Assembly: GCA_949128115.1 (NCBI GenBank)
Contig: OX421961.1
Location: forward strand, 105,694,363 to 105,758,362
Direction: 5' to 3'
Length of the DNA stretch: 64,000 nucleotides
DNA from: Anaspis maculata
Lineage: Eukaryota > Arthropoda > Insecta > Coleoptera > Scraptiidae
Shown one piece after another: positions 27,001-42,000 of the stretch. The notes under the pieces were generated by a model. The model was not told the origin of the DNA, made no database searches, and saw only the letters and a list, made by a program, of their open reading frames with translations. The first letter of the stretch is position 1. Every line of letters begins with the position of its first letter. The translations under genes and the position numbers were made by a program.

Positions 27001-30000
27001 GTGGTCTTTACAGAGTGTTCCAAATTTTCGAAAAAAACACCCCTTCATTGTTGTAACATCCGGTATACAGCCAAAACTGTATAATTTTCAAACACGAGCA
27101 AGTCAATAACATTTCAGAAGAACCAACTTACAACCAGCAAAAAAGACCATCAAAATCCGAGAGGTACTCCCGGTCCTACCGACCAAAGAGGCAATAAAAA
27201 CATGGTGTGCAATAAAATGGTTCATTGTTCATCTCCCCTAAAAGTTGAGATATTGAAACAAAACAAACGTTGATGTGTTAAGAAAGATTGAGACTTGAAT
27301 TTGATCTTCAGTGTGTCCTGCTGTTGCTGCTGGTTATTCCCACAGGGTGCATGCCCCGAATTTGTGGTACAGAAAACACCTTCATTGTAACACCCAGTAT
27401 ACTGCCAATACTAAATGTTAGTCAAAGATGAGCTACACAGTGACATTTTTAAAGAATGAAGCTACAACCTGGTGGAAAGATGATCGAAATCGGATAGGTA
27501 GGTAGTTCGGGAAAAATGTAACTTCTAACTCGGGTCAAAATTTTGGTGGTGCGTTAATTTTGTACGTCAGTTTACCAAGTAAGAAACTGGATGGAGGACA
27601 TGGAACATCGGGTTGTAGAATGGGGAGTTGAATAATAGTACCAATGAGTGAATTCCATTCCGATTAACCCGTTGCGCAATGACTTTGGCGAGGTCGGACT
27701 TTAAAATCAGGAACCTTCCAAACATCACCGTCGTCGTCTTGAAAGAATGGATAGGATGGATGGAATGGATTAGAGGTGACTCAAATATGGTTAAATGTAA
27801 GCTTGGGACTGCTTGGGTCGCTAGGCGTTGCACATTTGTGAGGACCACTCAAGGAATAGGTTTTCCAAAATTGGCAATCAAAAGAATCAAAATCAAACTA
27901 ATTTGAAGAATAGTTTTCTCAATTTGCTTGAATGCACTCTCGCTTGAATAGAGAAACGAATTGATGACGCCCTCACACACCCATGCATAAAACTTATGTG
28001 CATCATTCTACTAGGCATACTTTAAGGGAAACCGCAAAGGCAAAATTATAAGTGAGGCATCGTTTAGTTTTAAACGCAACGCTCAATTATCTCGCACACG
28101 CGTTTTTAACGCGCGCGGATTAAGGCACGTGTCGACCTCAAGAGGCGCCGCGAAAGGGGTAATTTGGCACGCAAATGGGCGCCCCGTTGCGACAATTGCG
28201 CCCCCTACTCTATACCGTATCCGACCTCAATGAACATCATCATCAATTCGATTATGTCTGTGTCCGATGATGAATGAAGCCACAAAGGCCTCACTAACGT
28301 CCACCATATCCTCGGCACATATTTCGTATTCGTATACAAGGTACCTATACCCTACGTATAACATTTCTATGATATTTTGATTTGATGTGATTTGCTTATT
28401 CACCTAGGTATATTCTTGAGTTCTGTCGTGATGTATTATAGTAGCTACTATCACAATAAACTGGAAATATGGAAAATTACGAGGCAATTTTTTTGTCATA
28501 GGTACATATAATAAAGTCAAGTCAGAACTTTGCAGTTTGCAGTTTGCAGTTAGCAGTCTGCATGGTTGAATATCGACGGATACCGAAGTACATCTTTTTC
28601 CTCGCCTATCCTGAGCTTACCTTCAACTATACTTACTCAGTTGTCCAAAAGTACCTACTAAAACTAGAATCATCTTAGTGCATCGCAAATTGAATACCTA
28701 TCTGCGCCCACTAAAATCAGTCTTATCATATTGTTACGTATTTCGCGTACGGGTTCGTTTACAACTGACACGATCGTTTTAAAACACATCATCTGCTCAT
28801 CACTGCGTACTACAATAAATGCACGTCAACAATTATTTACGTTTTTAGACGACTCCCAAATAATCACACACCTTTCGCGTGCTTCCCGTGTGTTTTGGAG
28901 TATCGGCGCTTCCGCCTATTCGGCTAATGTTTTCTGATCGACCGTTGAAATCTCCCCATTGGTTCCACGGGCAAAAGCCTACAAGCGCGTTCAGGAACGC
29001 ACCAGAACTCCGCACTTGCACACTGCGACCTAATGGGGAGAGTCTATATAGATTCTCGAAAGGTCGCGTGTTATCCAGAATCGCCGCTCCTAACAATATT
29101 ATATCCCATACACTTTCTATTTTCAGTAGAATGACTTTTTGGAGCAAAAAAAAGTGAAAAGCTAGGGGGTTACGGCTACGGCTGATGGCACCTGCAAAGT
29201 TTTGGAGCGAAACTATCAGCAGCCATCGGCCGTATTTTCCCAGCGCTCCAGCTTGTCATTTTATTTTTGGTCCAAAAAGTCATTCAACTGAAAATAGAAA
29301 GTGTATGGGATATATGTACTTATCTCTACCTATTATTCATACCTCTACCTAACAGTTGTTTCTTCTCCAATGCCTCTCAATCCGGTGCCAGTGTGCTTCT
29401 TTTATTCCCTTTCGACTTTTTTCATAACTTTTTCTACATCAATAATAAAGTCCACTGGCCTCAAATGAACATCGCTTGGTTCAGACAAAGTTCAGAGTTC
29501 AATGTCTCAAACAATTCAGTCTCTGAGTCTCACCTCCCCCGATGTGTCTAAGTAGATACCTAGGTGTTGTATACAACAAACAAAAAATGTCTCGTCTCGC
29601 ATTAGATCTGCATTACTTCTCACACCATCCGTTTCGCCCTCGAGCCCATCAAAAGACCTCGCCGATCTAAACTACAAAGACCTCTCTTCTCGGCTCGAAA
29701 CTTTCTCTCTCCGGTTATTACTCATTCAAATTTGGCAAAGCTTTGTGGTGTAGCGGCGGCGTCGGGTAAAACCCTTAAAAATAATTTCCACGCCGTGTGG
29801 TCGACACAAAGACGCAAAATAAAACAGTTGACGGCACGTCGTCGTGAAATGGGCGTCACGAGGCGCCTCTCTTTTGCTCGCTCTATCTCTCGCATGGCAT
29901 CAGCAGCAGCAGCAGGATATAGCTAGTAGTTAGAGAAAACACGCAGAAAGCAAAAGGAACCAGGCGGCGAAAGGGGTCGGGTCGCCGCTCCGCGCAGAGG

Positions 30001-33000
30001 GTAGCAGGCACATCACAGGAAGCATAATTGGTGGAGTTACAACAGAGTTACAACAAAGGATAGGATGCAAATCCAGACGACGACACGACGATGCTGACGA
30101 CGCCGGGCGTCGCTTAGCGTGTGGCTTGCCCACGGCCTGATGCTTTATATTCTCGTTGTTATTATTATTGGCTTCGTTTACACGAAAATTACGACGTGAT
30201 AAAGCATATATTCCATCTCGTAATGGCGTTGTCTCTGCGTCCCGCGGTAAATGTAAAATATTAATAACGCCGTTGTTTGAAGAGCGCATAACGATCAGGA
30301 TCAAAGAGGGTGACACGGCACAATCTAGCGAAAATTTTGACTGAGCATAATCATATCTGTCATCATTATCACACATTTCTGAGAAAACCAAATGCTTCGT
30401 CAAAAATGTGCTGCATATTCTATTGATTATGGTCTCATGGCACGTGACAAGTCAACTGGTCAACATCATCAGCATCAGCATAGCATCAGCATGGCATCAG
30501 ATTAGCATAACATTATTATACTAATCACTCAATTTATAGCCCAGATAATTTTTTCCTTCGCGGTTTTTCCGTTAATGAACTAGGTATACAGATTGCTGCC
30601 TGGTAGGTTGAAAGCCAAAAGGTCTTCGGACTGACGAGATTCCTTCTTTTATGGTCAAGCGCGCGTGCTGCCACTCTTTGCCGAGCCCCTAACATTTTTG
30701 GTAAATTTATTTTTCGAAAACGGAGTGTTTCCGGAACTAATTGAAACAAATAAAGTTTTGTACCAATATTTAATAAAGGTAGCCCTCTTTCAGCTGAGAA
30801 CTTAGACGATATCAATTGCATCTGTTTTCTCAAGATTGTTTGAATTTTGTTTTTTTTGGCTAGATTCCTTGGCTTCCTAGATAAATTCAATATCATTTCT
30901 AGCAGGCAACACAGATTTCGTGGCGGGAGATCGATTATGTCAGCCGTGGGTTCATTTTACGAGGAAGTAATAGAAAGTCTGCAATCTAAGTAAGGCGTTT
31001 GATTGCGTTGATCATAAGCTTTTGCTCGATAAGCTGTGGGGCTACGGCGTCAGAAGGACACCCCTTCAGTGGCTATCATCTTTTCTGAACAACCGTAAAC
31101 AGTTTGTCTCTCTTGATTTCGAGGTGGGTGACGGGGTTAGGAGGTTCGATTCCGGCCTGAGAAATGTTAATATAGGTTTCTCGCAGGGCTCTACTTGGTC
31201 CCTTGCTGTTCTTAATATCCTAATGATATCGACAGACTGGCAAGTCCGGCTCTGTGGACTCTGTATGCCGATGATATTTCGCTGGTAATGTTGGGAAGGA
31301 CCGAGTCCGCTGACAAGTCATCTTGTGATGCTGGGCTGGGCTGCCTTGATTCTTGGTTTTCTTGTAATTCTCTCCACCTCAATGCAAACAAAACCTCATT
31401 CGTTAGATTTCACTATAGACAGAGGGAGTGCATTAGGCCTGCTCCTCGGCCTGCTCTATGCATTAGCGGACGCCCACTCTCATCTCAGACTTGTGTCAAT
31501 TTTTTGGGACTGCTTGTTGACGAGAACCTCAACTGGAAAGAACAGTGCAGTTAATTTGTTTGTATATTTTTGAGACCTGTTTATTAATCTTTTGTAACAG
31601 GAATAGCTTGCCCAAAGTATTTGACATACACACTGTACATACAAGAAGTAAGACTGACTTGTTCATCAACAAGTACCGTATATGTTCGTTGAAATCATGA
31701 ATTAGGGCAGGCTCTGAACTTCGAAACGTATGTCCAAGATATATTCTATGACGACGGCTCATCATGTTGACATCAAATTTGAGTGATTATTGATAAATTC
31801 ACGACATACGTTTTCACTTCCATAGCCTGCCTTAATTCATGATTTTAACGAACATACGGTACAAGTTCAATGTGGGAATGAATTCCCCTAATTATATGTA
31901 TTGAAATCAAGATTTACAATAAACTGCCACATGAAATTGAGAATATAGGTAACCACTGACAGTCACAAAGTTCAAGTCTGAGCTGAAGAATTATTTGGTA
32001 ATTAAAAATTGCTATCACTCGGGAAATTAATGTTTAATTGATGACTGTATTAATTTTTACCGACATTATCGTTACTTTTTGTGTTTATGTTAATCGACAT
32101 ACTTAGGTACCAATTCCATGTAAACTCATCATTCAACATTCAACATTTAACGTAGGGGAGGCGCGCCTAAGAGTACGCACCAATTTTACACCATCAAAAT
32201 TTTGACTCAAACTAATTCAGCGGGTGCAAATTTGTGAAAAGCAACGTGTTGCACATCTCTTTATTAATTCTTTGTGTTTGAAAATAAAATAAAACCAGTT
32301 TTTGTGATCTGCCGAAGAACTTAATTATTTTCATGTTGAAAAATTCACGTGACAATAAGGCAGTAAACGAAACACGGTCAATGTTTACGATGTATTCATA
32401 AGTTTCCTCTTTATTTAATAAAACGATACTGAGAAGCAGTTTGGGAGGAGGTCTAGCACCTTCAACAGCTCCACCGACCTCTTATCTGAAAGAGGGGCTT
32501 ATCCTGAGTATGTGTACCAAATTTCATGCTTTCATCGCCATTTGCAAGGTTCATTCCGATTTTGGCTCTTAGCGCCCGCACTAGAGGTATTTTTCTCAAG
32601 AACTAAATATTCAAATTCGTCAGCCTGCTATTATGCTTAATATTATATGATATGCCGCTGAGTCTTCATGATTGTTCAACTGGAAGATTTTCCAGGTGTC
32701 TTAGGTTAATAAACCGCCATTTTTGCTGACAAACAAGAAGTTTTCTTCGATTTTAATTTTAAGGCCCTTGAAAGTAGTGTTACCGAGATGTTTTTTGAAG
32801 TTCCAAGCACAAATATCTCGAAAATGAAGCTTCTAATCAATAATTCGCAAAAATAGCTCCACCAAAACTGAACGTAGAACGTAGAAAAACAAAAATTAAC
32901 CAATACCATTTTCAAAAATTGCTGGAGAAATAAAGATAGGAGGGGGGGGGGGAGGAGAGATAATATCTTTGCACCTGAAAATGTTTGATGAAACACGTTG

Positions 33001-36000
33001 TTATTGTTCGATAGAGACGTTTTTAGTGAACTTTGGTTGAAATTTGATTGAAATCGGTTGAACGGTCGAAAAGTAAGGATCAAAAAACGATTTTAAAAAT
33101 TGAACTTTGAGGGGCCGTATAACTTTCTTGAGGGACACCGCTCGCAATTCATTCTTATCTCAAACTTCATATTGTTGAAAGCTGAAGCCGACGACATACA
33201 GGTGTCCCACGAAGTGACCGACGGACGTAGTTTAAGGGTAGATGTACTTTTTCGAGGCAAATCAGAATCTGCATTCGAAATGTTCCTGACATCTTCCGTT
33301 TTCGATATACAGGGTGATATACTGATTTAATATGTTCAACCGAAAAGCTTGATATTGGCCATATCTCACGAAGAAATCAATAGAATCGATTGAAATTTTG
33401 CAGGTATATTCTAACACCAAGGGCCTTTCTAGTGCCCTAATTATTCATAAAAAGAATACAGGACCTTGCTATTTCTATTCACTTGTGGTTCGGAATCCAC
33501 TATAAACTGTAGGTTCCCTATTGAATATGAATAGGGAGAGAAGCAAGCCGAAACTCTTGACTGGTTGAATAATTTCAACAAACCAGCCTTTGCTAAATTC
33601 AGGCTGATTTTGTCAAAACGTTTTTGAATTCCAAATTTTTCAAAATCTGAAAAAGTGAACTTTGAAGGGCTGTATCTTCATCGATAGACTGAATTTTACG
33701 GAACGCTATGTGACTTTTCGTCGTATTTTGATGAGATCTATCTATAGCAAATTTTTTCGAACCATATCAAACGTTCACGTTTTAAATTCAGTAGAATGAC
33801 TTTTTGGAGCAAAAATAAAGTGACAAGCTGGGGGCTACGGCTGGGGCTTATGCTAATGGCACCTGCAAACTGCAAAGTTTTGGAGCGAAACTATTAGCGG
33901 CCTTCAGCCGTATCCTCCCAGCGCTCTAGCTTGTCAGTCTTGTCACTTTATTTTTGCTCCAAAAAGTCATTCTACTGAAAATAAAAAGTGAACGGGATAA
34001 AGGCTACATTATTTGATTAAATAAAAAAGATTGATGATGCTAAGTTTTGATAAATCTTCTTAAAAAGTTATAATTTTAGCTGTTCAAAACGAAAGGCAAC
34101 CAAGAAACACCGCTACGATTCGTCCAGAGACTTTGCGAGACATGAGCGTCGAGCAAGAAAGGGCCCTGCGAGAAGCTGCTGTTGCAGTAGGAGTCTTTGG
34201 GTGAGTTTTTTGCAATTTTAATTTTGTCACCGAACGAGCAACAGTAACAGTAAAATATAGTGAAATCAAAATATAAACGGTTGGCGTGCGACTGTCCTTT
34301 TTTCGTGGGGATGTGATTCTCCGACTCGCACGACAACTTGAGAACGTTCGTATATTTGTTCACATGTTAAAATCGACGACTATTTTTGTTCAATGAATTC
34401 ATAATTGTTCAGGTAGGCTGTGATGTGGAGAACGTTGACATATGTCAGTCAAATTATAATTATTTACGAGCGACGTTCGACCATCAGCCCAGTTCAAGAA
34501 TCTATAGGCTCCACGTTAGTATGGTTTTTCTGTCGCAATCGAACACAGCGTGGGTACCTAAATCAAAGTATCAGCTACCTATAGAATTTATTCGATCACA
34601 CGACAGATACCTAATATGAGACACCAATACGATAAAAAAAAGTCAGACAGTAAGTTAACGTAGAGTGTATAGAAATTTCATATCGGCATGACAGGCCTTA
34701 CCAAAGTGTTTCTCTCGTTGCAGCGTTGAATGAAAATATACAGAGATGCGCCATCTTAACCTTTTGGTATTGGCCGTTAGATAACGCCACACTACAAGCA
34801 ACTTTTGATATAAGCTACTTTTGCTATACCAGCTTTGCAGCGGATCATTTTTTAATACCTATAAAAAGTGAAGTACTGCAAGGGCTTTGTTCTGTCGTCA
34901 GTCTGCCATTTTCTGATTGATTCTTCAAGATAAAGCCCCAAATATCGCCTCACCATGTGGGTCGCAGCAGACGAATGCGAATACCTTGTCAAAACCTCGG
35001 TCAAAACCATTATTCGAGCCATTATCAGTGAAGGAAGTGTCACCGGTGGAGGCTCTTCATAATTTTTTACTCAACAGTTGCAGTCGCAAATAAATTGTCA
35101 ACACATATCATATGTTCAAACATACTTATCAAGTACATAACTGTTGCTTCTCGGGGGACGCAGACTTTTGTCAAGAAAAGGTTTAAAAGCCAACGTTTCG
35201 GCACCGTTGTGGTGCCTTTTTTCAAGCCTGATATAGATTGTGAAGATATTCCGAAAAATGTTAAATTTAGTACAAAAAGTCAGTATCACAAATATTATAC
35301 ACATAGTGTTCTCGAAGTTGAGTCATTTTTTCAACACTTGGCTATGCTGACAATTCAAGAGATCAGAGAAAAAGAGTAAAAAAAATTCTTTACCGTGAGC
35401 TTCTCGGCTTATGAAGACCTAAAAACTTGACCCCAATAAACTCTATACAGGTTGTCTCAAAAGTATCGCATTCCGAGTCCAAAGCGATAAATGGTCTCTT
35501 CTCAAAAACGAAAAAAATATTGAAAAAAAATTGATGACGTTTATTTTTAAAGATATGGGGGATCAAAGGGTGGGACTTCGCCTCTCTCTAATTTTGTAAG
35601 TTTGAGTGATTTTGGGGAACTGTTTGCAACAGACTAATCAGTAAACATCAACAACCACTGGGTGTACACTGAACTTTGATTCAATGTACAGGGTGATTCA
35701 TAAATTACAAAAATTCATTTTCCTCCAAAAACGCCACTGAAAATTTTTCTGTGGAAACGAGAAGAGTCAAATCTTATTCCTAATTATTTTAGGAATCAAT
35801 AGAATAATTTACAGACATGAGAAAACTGGATTTTTGTGATTTATGACTCATCCTGTATTTCAAACAGGAGTTCAGTGCACACCCAGTGGTTGATAATTTT
35901 GACTGTTTAGTCTATCATAAACAGTTTCTCAAAATCACTTCAAGTAATGAAAATAGAAGGAGACGAAGTCCCACCTTTTGACCCCCCATATCTTTGAAAA

Positions 36001-39000
36001 TAAACTTCACAATTTTTTTTTAATATTTTTGTCGTGTTCTTGAGTAGATTCCATTTATCGCTCTGGACTTGGAATGCGATATTTTTGAGACATCCTCTGT
36101 ATTTACAGATATAACTGTAAAATATTGACTTCATAATATACAAAATAGCATTTGTCACTATAATTTCAAGAAAAAAATTTCACAGAGGTAATATCCATTT
36201 TTCAATTAAATATTGAAAATTGAAAAAGAGGAAAATAATGTTCAGATTAGAATTAATGCTTCACTATTTTTCTCTAATCCCTTGACATGTTAGTAACAAC
36301 ATATTGAAAGAAATGACCCAACGCGAACAGCCTGTATTGAATATCAATATAAATATAAACATTAATACATTATGTATGAATACATTCAATTTAGGTATAG
36401 ATATAATACGTCTAACTCTAGTGTGATTCTAGTGATCTGGGAGTCTCGCCACGCGAGGCATTTAGAAAAGAGAAATTCGGGAAATCATAGCTCATTAGAA
36501 TTACCTACAATAGGGTGGAACGTACTACAATACTTGCACTGATACGTACTATAACGATACTTGTCATGTAGTATTTGTATGCATACAATTTATATTTTTC
36601 TGAATATGCTTACAATTTATACCTACTTTCTTGAAAAAGAAACCGGTATTGATATACCTGTATTAGGGAGTTTACGATTTCATTAAACGTGCGACGTAAC
36701 GCAACGTAGAATGTAAAAACTCCCCTGTAACTAACAAATTGCAGATAACAAACTCGCCAATTTACACGTTGAAAGTTACGCTACGTCGTACGTACGTGGG
36801 CACGCAAACTCCCCATTGTCTTTCCAAAAATATTACCTACCTTTTTTGATTGTTCTGTTCCTGTTCTGTCTGTTCCCCGAAGAGTAACAAGAACGAGAAA
36901 ATATACGCGATACCTATCAAGTTAGGTTGTACTTATCCACATTCATTTCACCTCAAATTTTGTCTCCCAGGAAGAAGCATTTTACTCACACTTCCGGGTT
37001 TCACTTCCTAATCGTAAAATATTGATTGCGATCACTGAACTGTGTTCACACGAGTATGGATAGCCACAACACCGATCAAAGCTTTTGATGTCACGACATG
37101 ACATGTAAGTAGCGCTCAAAGGGAGTCTCCTATCATACGTTAAAGCTTCAAAAGCGCAGATTTAGCTTTTGAAGCTCGACCCGTATCGTTCCTGAAACGG
37201 TTTTTATTTATATTATAACCTTTTGATCACACAGATGATGATATATTGAACACGAGAGCTTTGTCGCCATTAATTTAATGCAATAGGTATCATTCTACCC
37301 ATACCTCGACTTATAAGTACATAGATTTGTTTCCATTGTTTTCATTATACATAGATACTTCAAATCGGGTTCAAACCATCCGAAATGAACTTATCATACC
37401 TACTTATCTCTTCAATGCTCCAAGTAGGTAGGTATCTTGGTAGGTACTTATTATGCTAGGTGTACTGTTCCACTAATTTCCAAAGATAAAAATGTTTTGA
37501 TAGCTTCAACAAAAAAATCTTTGAAAATTGTAAAAAAATGTTCAAAATCTTTTACATCTTCTACAATCAGTCAGTCATTGGCCGCATTCATAAGTCACAA
37601 CAGTTGTGGAACTGTTACCGATTTGTCCTGTGAACGGTGTGCTACTTTTCCGCTCCGCTCGGAGCGGACGGCCATGTTTTGTAGCGGCTTGGAAGTTCGC
37701 TACATTTTGGTAGCATAGAGCGATAGGAGTGGGAGGTGGAAAAATGAGAGAAACGTTAAATTTTGATGTTCGTAAGTGCCATTCTGACACTTTATGGGTT
37801 CGAGAGTGTTGTTCGATGCTGTTTACTTTGCGTGCTGTTTTGAATTTTTGAAGATTATAAGTTTTTTCTCAGCTAGTGTGAATCGCTTGTTAAATATAGA
37901 CCATCGAGCTATAGCACTGGGTGAAATTCTCCAAGACCAGATTATATTTTCGGCTATTCTTGACGCGGCGCTGGATGTGTCACCGCCAGTCACTGCTACT
38001 TCCAACAATGCGTTCGTAAGACGCCAACAGTTCCGAAGGAGCGTAGCGGTAGCTGCTCCCGTCTTATGAAAGCGGCCAAAAAACAGCTGAAAATATAATC
38101 TGGTCTTGGAGAATTTCACCCAGTGCTATAGCTCGATGGTCTATATTTAACAAGCGATTCACATTAGCTGGGAAAAAACTTATAATCTTCAAAAATTCAA
38201 AACAGCACGTAAGGTAAACAGCACCGAACAACACTCTTGAACCCATAAAATGTCAGAATGGCACTTGCAAACATCAAAATTTAACGTTTCTCTTTTTTTT
38301 CCACCTCCCACTTCTATCGCTCATCATGCTACCAAAATGTAGCGAACTCCCGAGCCGCTACAAAACATGGCGTCCGCTCCTAGCGGAGCGGAAAAGTAGC
38401 ACACCGTTCACAAGACAAATCGGTAACAGTTCCACAACTGTTGTGACTTATGAATGCGCCCATTTTCATTCATCTTACATCAAAAATGAATTGTCAATGT
38501 CAATGAAATCATTGACATCAGTCATCAGATGATTGTCAGTTACTCTGCTTATGAAAGCGAGATTGATCTCTTCAACTGTTCTCTATCCGACATAAAGACG
38601 AAGGTTACGAAGGTTTTTACCTAAGTATGTACCCCCCCTCGGATTTATCTTTGGGGAAAAATTGAGGTTTTCCCGGAAAATTCTAATTTTCAAAATTTTC
38701 AATTTCCTGCAAATTATTTTTAATCTTTCTATGGTGCCAGTTTCAGATTGTTCACCTTCATCCATGTACCAATGCGTCTGACTGCCCCATTCGCTTTTCT
38801 TCTCACTTCAAGCTCCATCATTTAAGTCCGGTTTCGATAACCCAGGCCTGTTTCACATTTTCAACAGGGAAACCATGTCTGTGTACCAAATTTCAAGTCG
38901 ATCAGATACACGTTGCGGCTGGTATCGTGGAAGGTTACAGACACACATACATACAGACAGAGATTATTTTGGAAATGGTCTAATGGTGCTATTCTGCAAA

Positions 39001-42000
39001 AAAGATACATCGATGTATAAGCGCCGTATCGCTGTAAGATGACACATGTGACAATGCAAAACATTATTACTTTTGTCATTTTACAGCGATGTAGCACTTA
39101 CATCGATGTATCTTTTTTACAGAATAATAGCATTAATCGTCATAGGGGACCTCAAAACGGATATATCCGTCGAAATCTCTCGAAAAACATCTAGGGCGTT
39201 CACAATACTTGCTTTCCCTCCTCGTTGGGTGGTGGGTCGGGGAAGTATAATACCACATCTCCGATAATGTCTTATACGATATGTTGGTGGTGTCCTAATT
39301 GTGATCGTGGTTGTAGAAAAAAATTAAATGCTTACTTCTACTTACGCCCTAGCGCGGAAAGTCACTCTACTGAATGTTTAGACTTTTTGACTACTATCAC
39401 CTTTATGTATGTAGGTTACCCACTTCTTTGTGACTTTCCATGCGTGTGTTGTAAATAAGAAAATTTTTATTATTTTGCGACGGTTTTCGAAAGTATCTTT
39501 TTCAAATCAAATGCCTGCTATAATGTATTGTATGAAAGTTTAATTACTAGACCACCGGTTCCACTGACGATGGCGCTAACTTCTGCCCGTTACCCTCACA
39601 GTCTACTGCCTCCGGTTCCTCCGCCATCTCTGCCGAACAGGGAACCTTCGCCCACAAAGGACAACAACAGCGACAACGACGGTAAGTTGTCCATCATGCG
39701 TAGATAGATCTGTATAATTATGTTATGTCATTAAAACAGGATCAATCAGTATGCAATCGAAAAATAAAGGTTTACATCATCACGCGACGAGGCCTTCTCT
39801 CCCAGAATTTTAATCCTGAGTGGGACATTAGACGAGTTCGACGCGCGAGAGTTTAATCTTTAGGATTAGCTGCTGTTGCTGACGTCACATCACTAATTAT
39901 CCTTTGGGGACACTAGGAGATCTGCATCCGGAGAGAGAAATTTTAAAACACGCACATAACGGTCCCACTGGGGGGCTTAAGGGTGTAAAAATCGATCGCT
40001 CTCTCACACGACTCTCCTCCTCTCGACTGTATCTGCGGGAAATTAATAAATTCAATTTGAATAAATTCAAAGTCGGCTATTTTAAATTACATCAAGAGGG
40101 AACTTTAAGGGAAGTAGGAATGCGAATGGGAAAGAGAGATGTTTAATTCCAATTCAGGATATTCGATTTCAGACCCAACGCACATTTAATACTTTTGTTC
40201 CTTTCCCGCGCGGGCGTTTAGACTCACTGCGGAAATCTCGGGTGGTAGATACGATGTTGTTCGGTGGGATGTTCCAATAATTCTTGAGTGAAATGAAAGA
40301 TCCGTACAAGGCAACTAGAATTTATTCGAAATTTCAGAAGAGAGCATAGATGTGACCAATGAAGAAGACGACACACCGACTTCGGGATGCGGAGTTTCGT
40401 CGAGCAGCGGCCCCTTGCGGCCGGAACCTCAACCAGCGCCAGGATTAACGACAGGACTTTACCCTTCAACTCACGAAACAATTTATGAAACATCAGCGCG
40501 GTTGCTATTCATGGCCGTGAAATGGGCAAAAAATTTGCCGAGTTTCGCCAGTTTACCCTTCAGGGATCAAGTAAGTTACCTCTACCTTATAACATATTAC
40601 ATTCCTGCTTGCACCCTCGCTTGTATCTGACTGTATATATGTAAAATTTCAAACGATTTTGAAAATTGACCGCTCGTCAATCGAAACGGTCCATCTAAAA
40701 ATTATGTCTGCTATTAATTAATTGATAAGTAATTGTTGAATTTTTTCTTATTACTAAGTGCATACTAAATTAAGTAATATTGATTTGATTTTTGTTCGTA
40801 TGTACATACAGCATGTCTCAAAAGTAACATGCCGTGAAACAAAACAAAAGCCATCAAAACAAAACCCCACTGATGAATTCTTCACTCATCCGCAAATGTC
40901 TACAAACCTATGGAAGTTTTGTTCGAAACGGCCTTTCGGGTGGGGTGGGAAGCTGAAATTAGAGAGAAAGATTGAAAATGTTCTGCAGGAAATTGAAAAT
41001 TTCGTCAGGAAAATTTGAATTTTCCAGGAAAGCCCGAAATCTTTTTCCAAATCATCTTATTGTGAAGCTTCTCAATCAAGGCTTCACTTTAAGCTCTATC
41101 ATTCAAGTCCAGTCTCGATAACCCAAGCCGGTTTTACATTTTCAACGGGGAAATCTCCAAGAAATTGAAAAAAAAAGTTAAAAAATCTGTTTGCGAGATA
41201 GAAAGTTGAAAAATCTGCAGTTTTTCCAGAGAGGAGAACTCGAAAACCGTGGGTCCGATTTAAAAAATGTTTCCTTCAAAAATTACTTCAATCTTTTCTC
41301 CAACTTTCATTCCCAGGGGGCCAATTTTTGAAAATATACGTAAAGTTACGTATGCGCAAATTTGCGTACGAAGATTTACGTATACGTTTCCGTTTGCCAA
41401 TTTTTGAGCAGTGTTCGCAAAACGAAAAACGTTCGAATTGGGTCTTCGTAAATAAACGCATGGTAGACGCGACAACGTTGCAAATATCGGTGCATTTTAT
41501 CTACTCAAGCCACGCCAAGCCTACCAAAGCTTTCAAACATCAGTTTCTGATGTTCGTGTTTTCATTCAGATGAATAAGTTTTCATAACCTCCATATTTAA
41601 CAACAAAGAATACTGGAGACTTCCCCTTGAACATAATTCAGGAAATGAAAAACGATTACAACATAATTTTTTCCATAGGCTTTGAATCTGTCGACGAAAA
41701 ATGTCTGTGGATATCACTTACAGGGTGCAACATAGAAAATTTTTCTTACATTCGACGCCCTATTCTGATATGGTAATCGATTCCGATTTTTATCCTGATT
41801 ATAAATATGCATCACACTTGATAGGGTCATCAACAAAACACAAATGCATGTGAAAAAAGTGATGAAGTTTTAAAATGATCGAAAAGTTATTTTTTGTTTT
41901 AAAGTAACTCAATAAATTTTCTATCATTTTAGTAGGTACTTAAATTGATTTCACTATGGTTTGAAACTTTTACTGAGCCTAACTTGACTTTACAAAATCA

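Noticed and set aside
29930..30403. 157-codon minus-strand ORF
   Set aside because: Composition is irregular (Asn runs from ATT/AAT repeats, Ser/Arg-rich stretches) and no family is recognised; probably chance in GC-richer intron DNA.
30534..30896. 120-codon minus-strand ORF
   Set aside because: Antisense of the degenerate LINE reverse transcriptase that reads on the plus strand.
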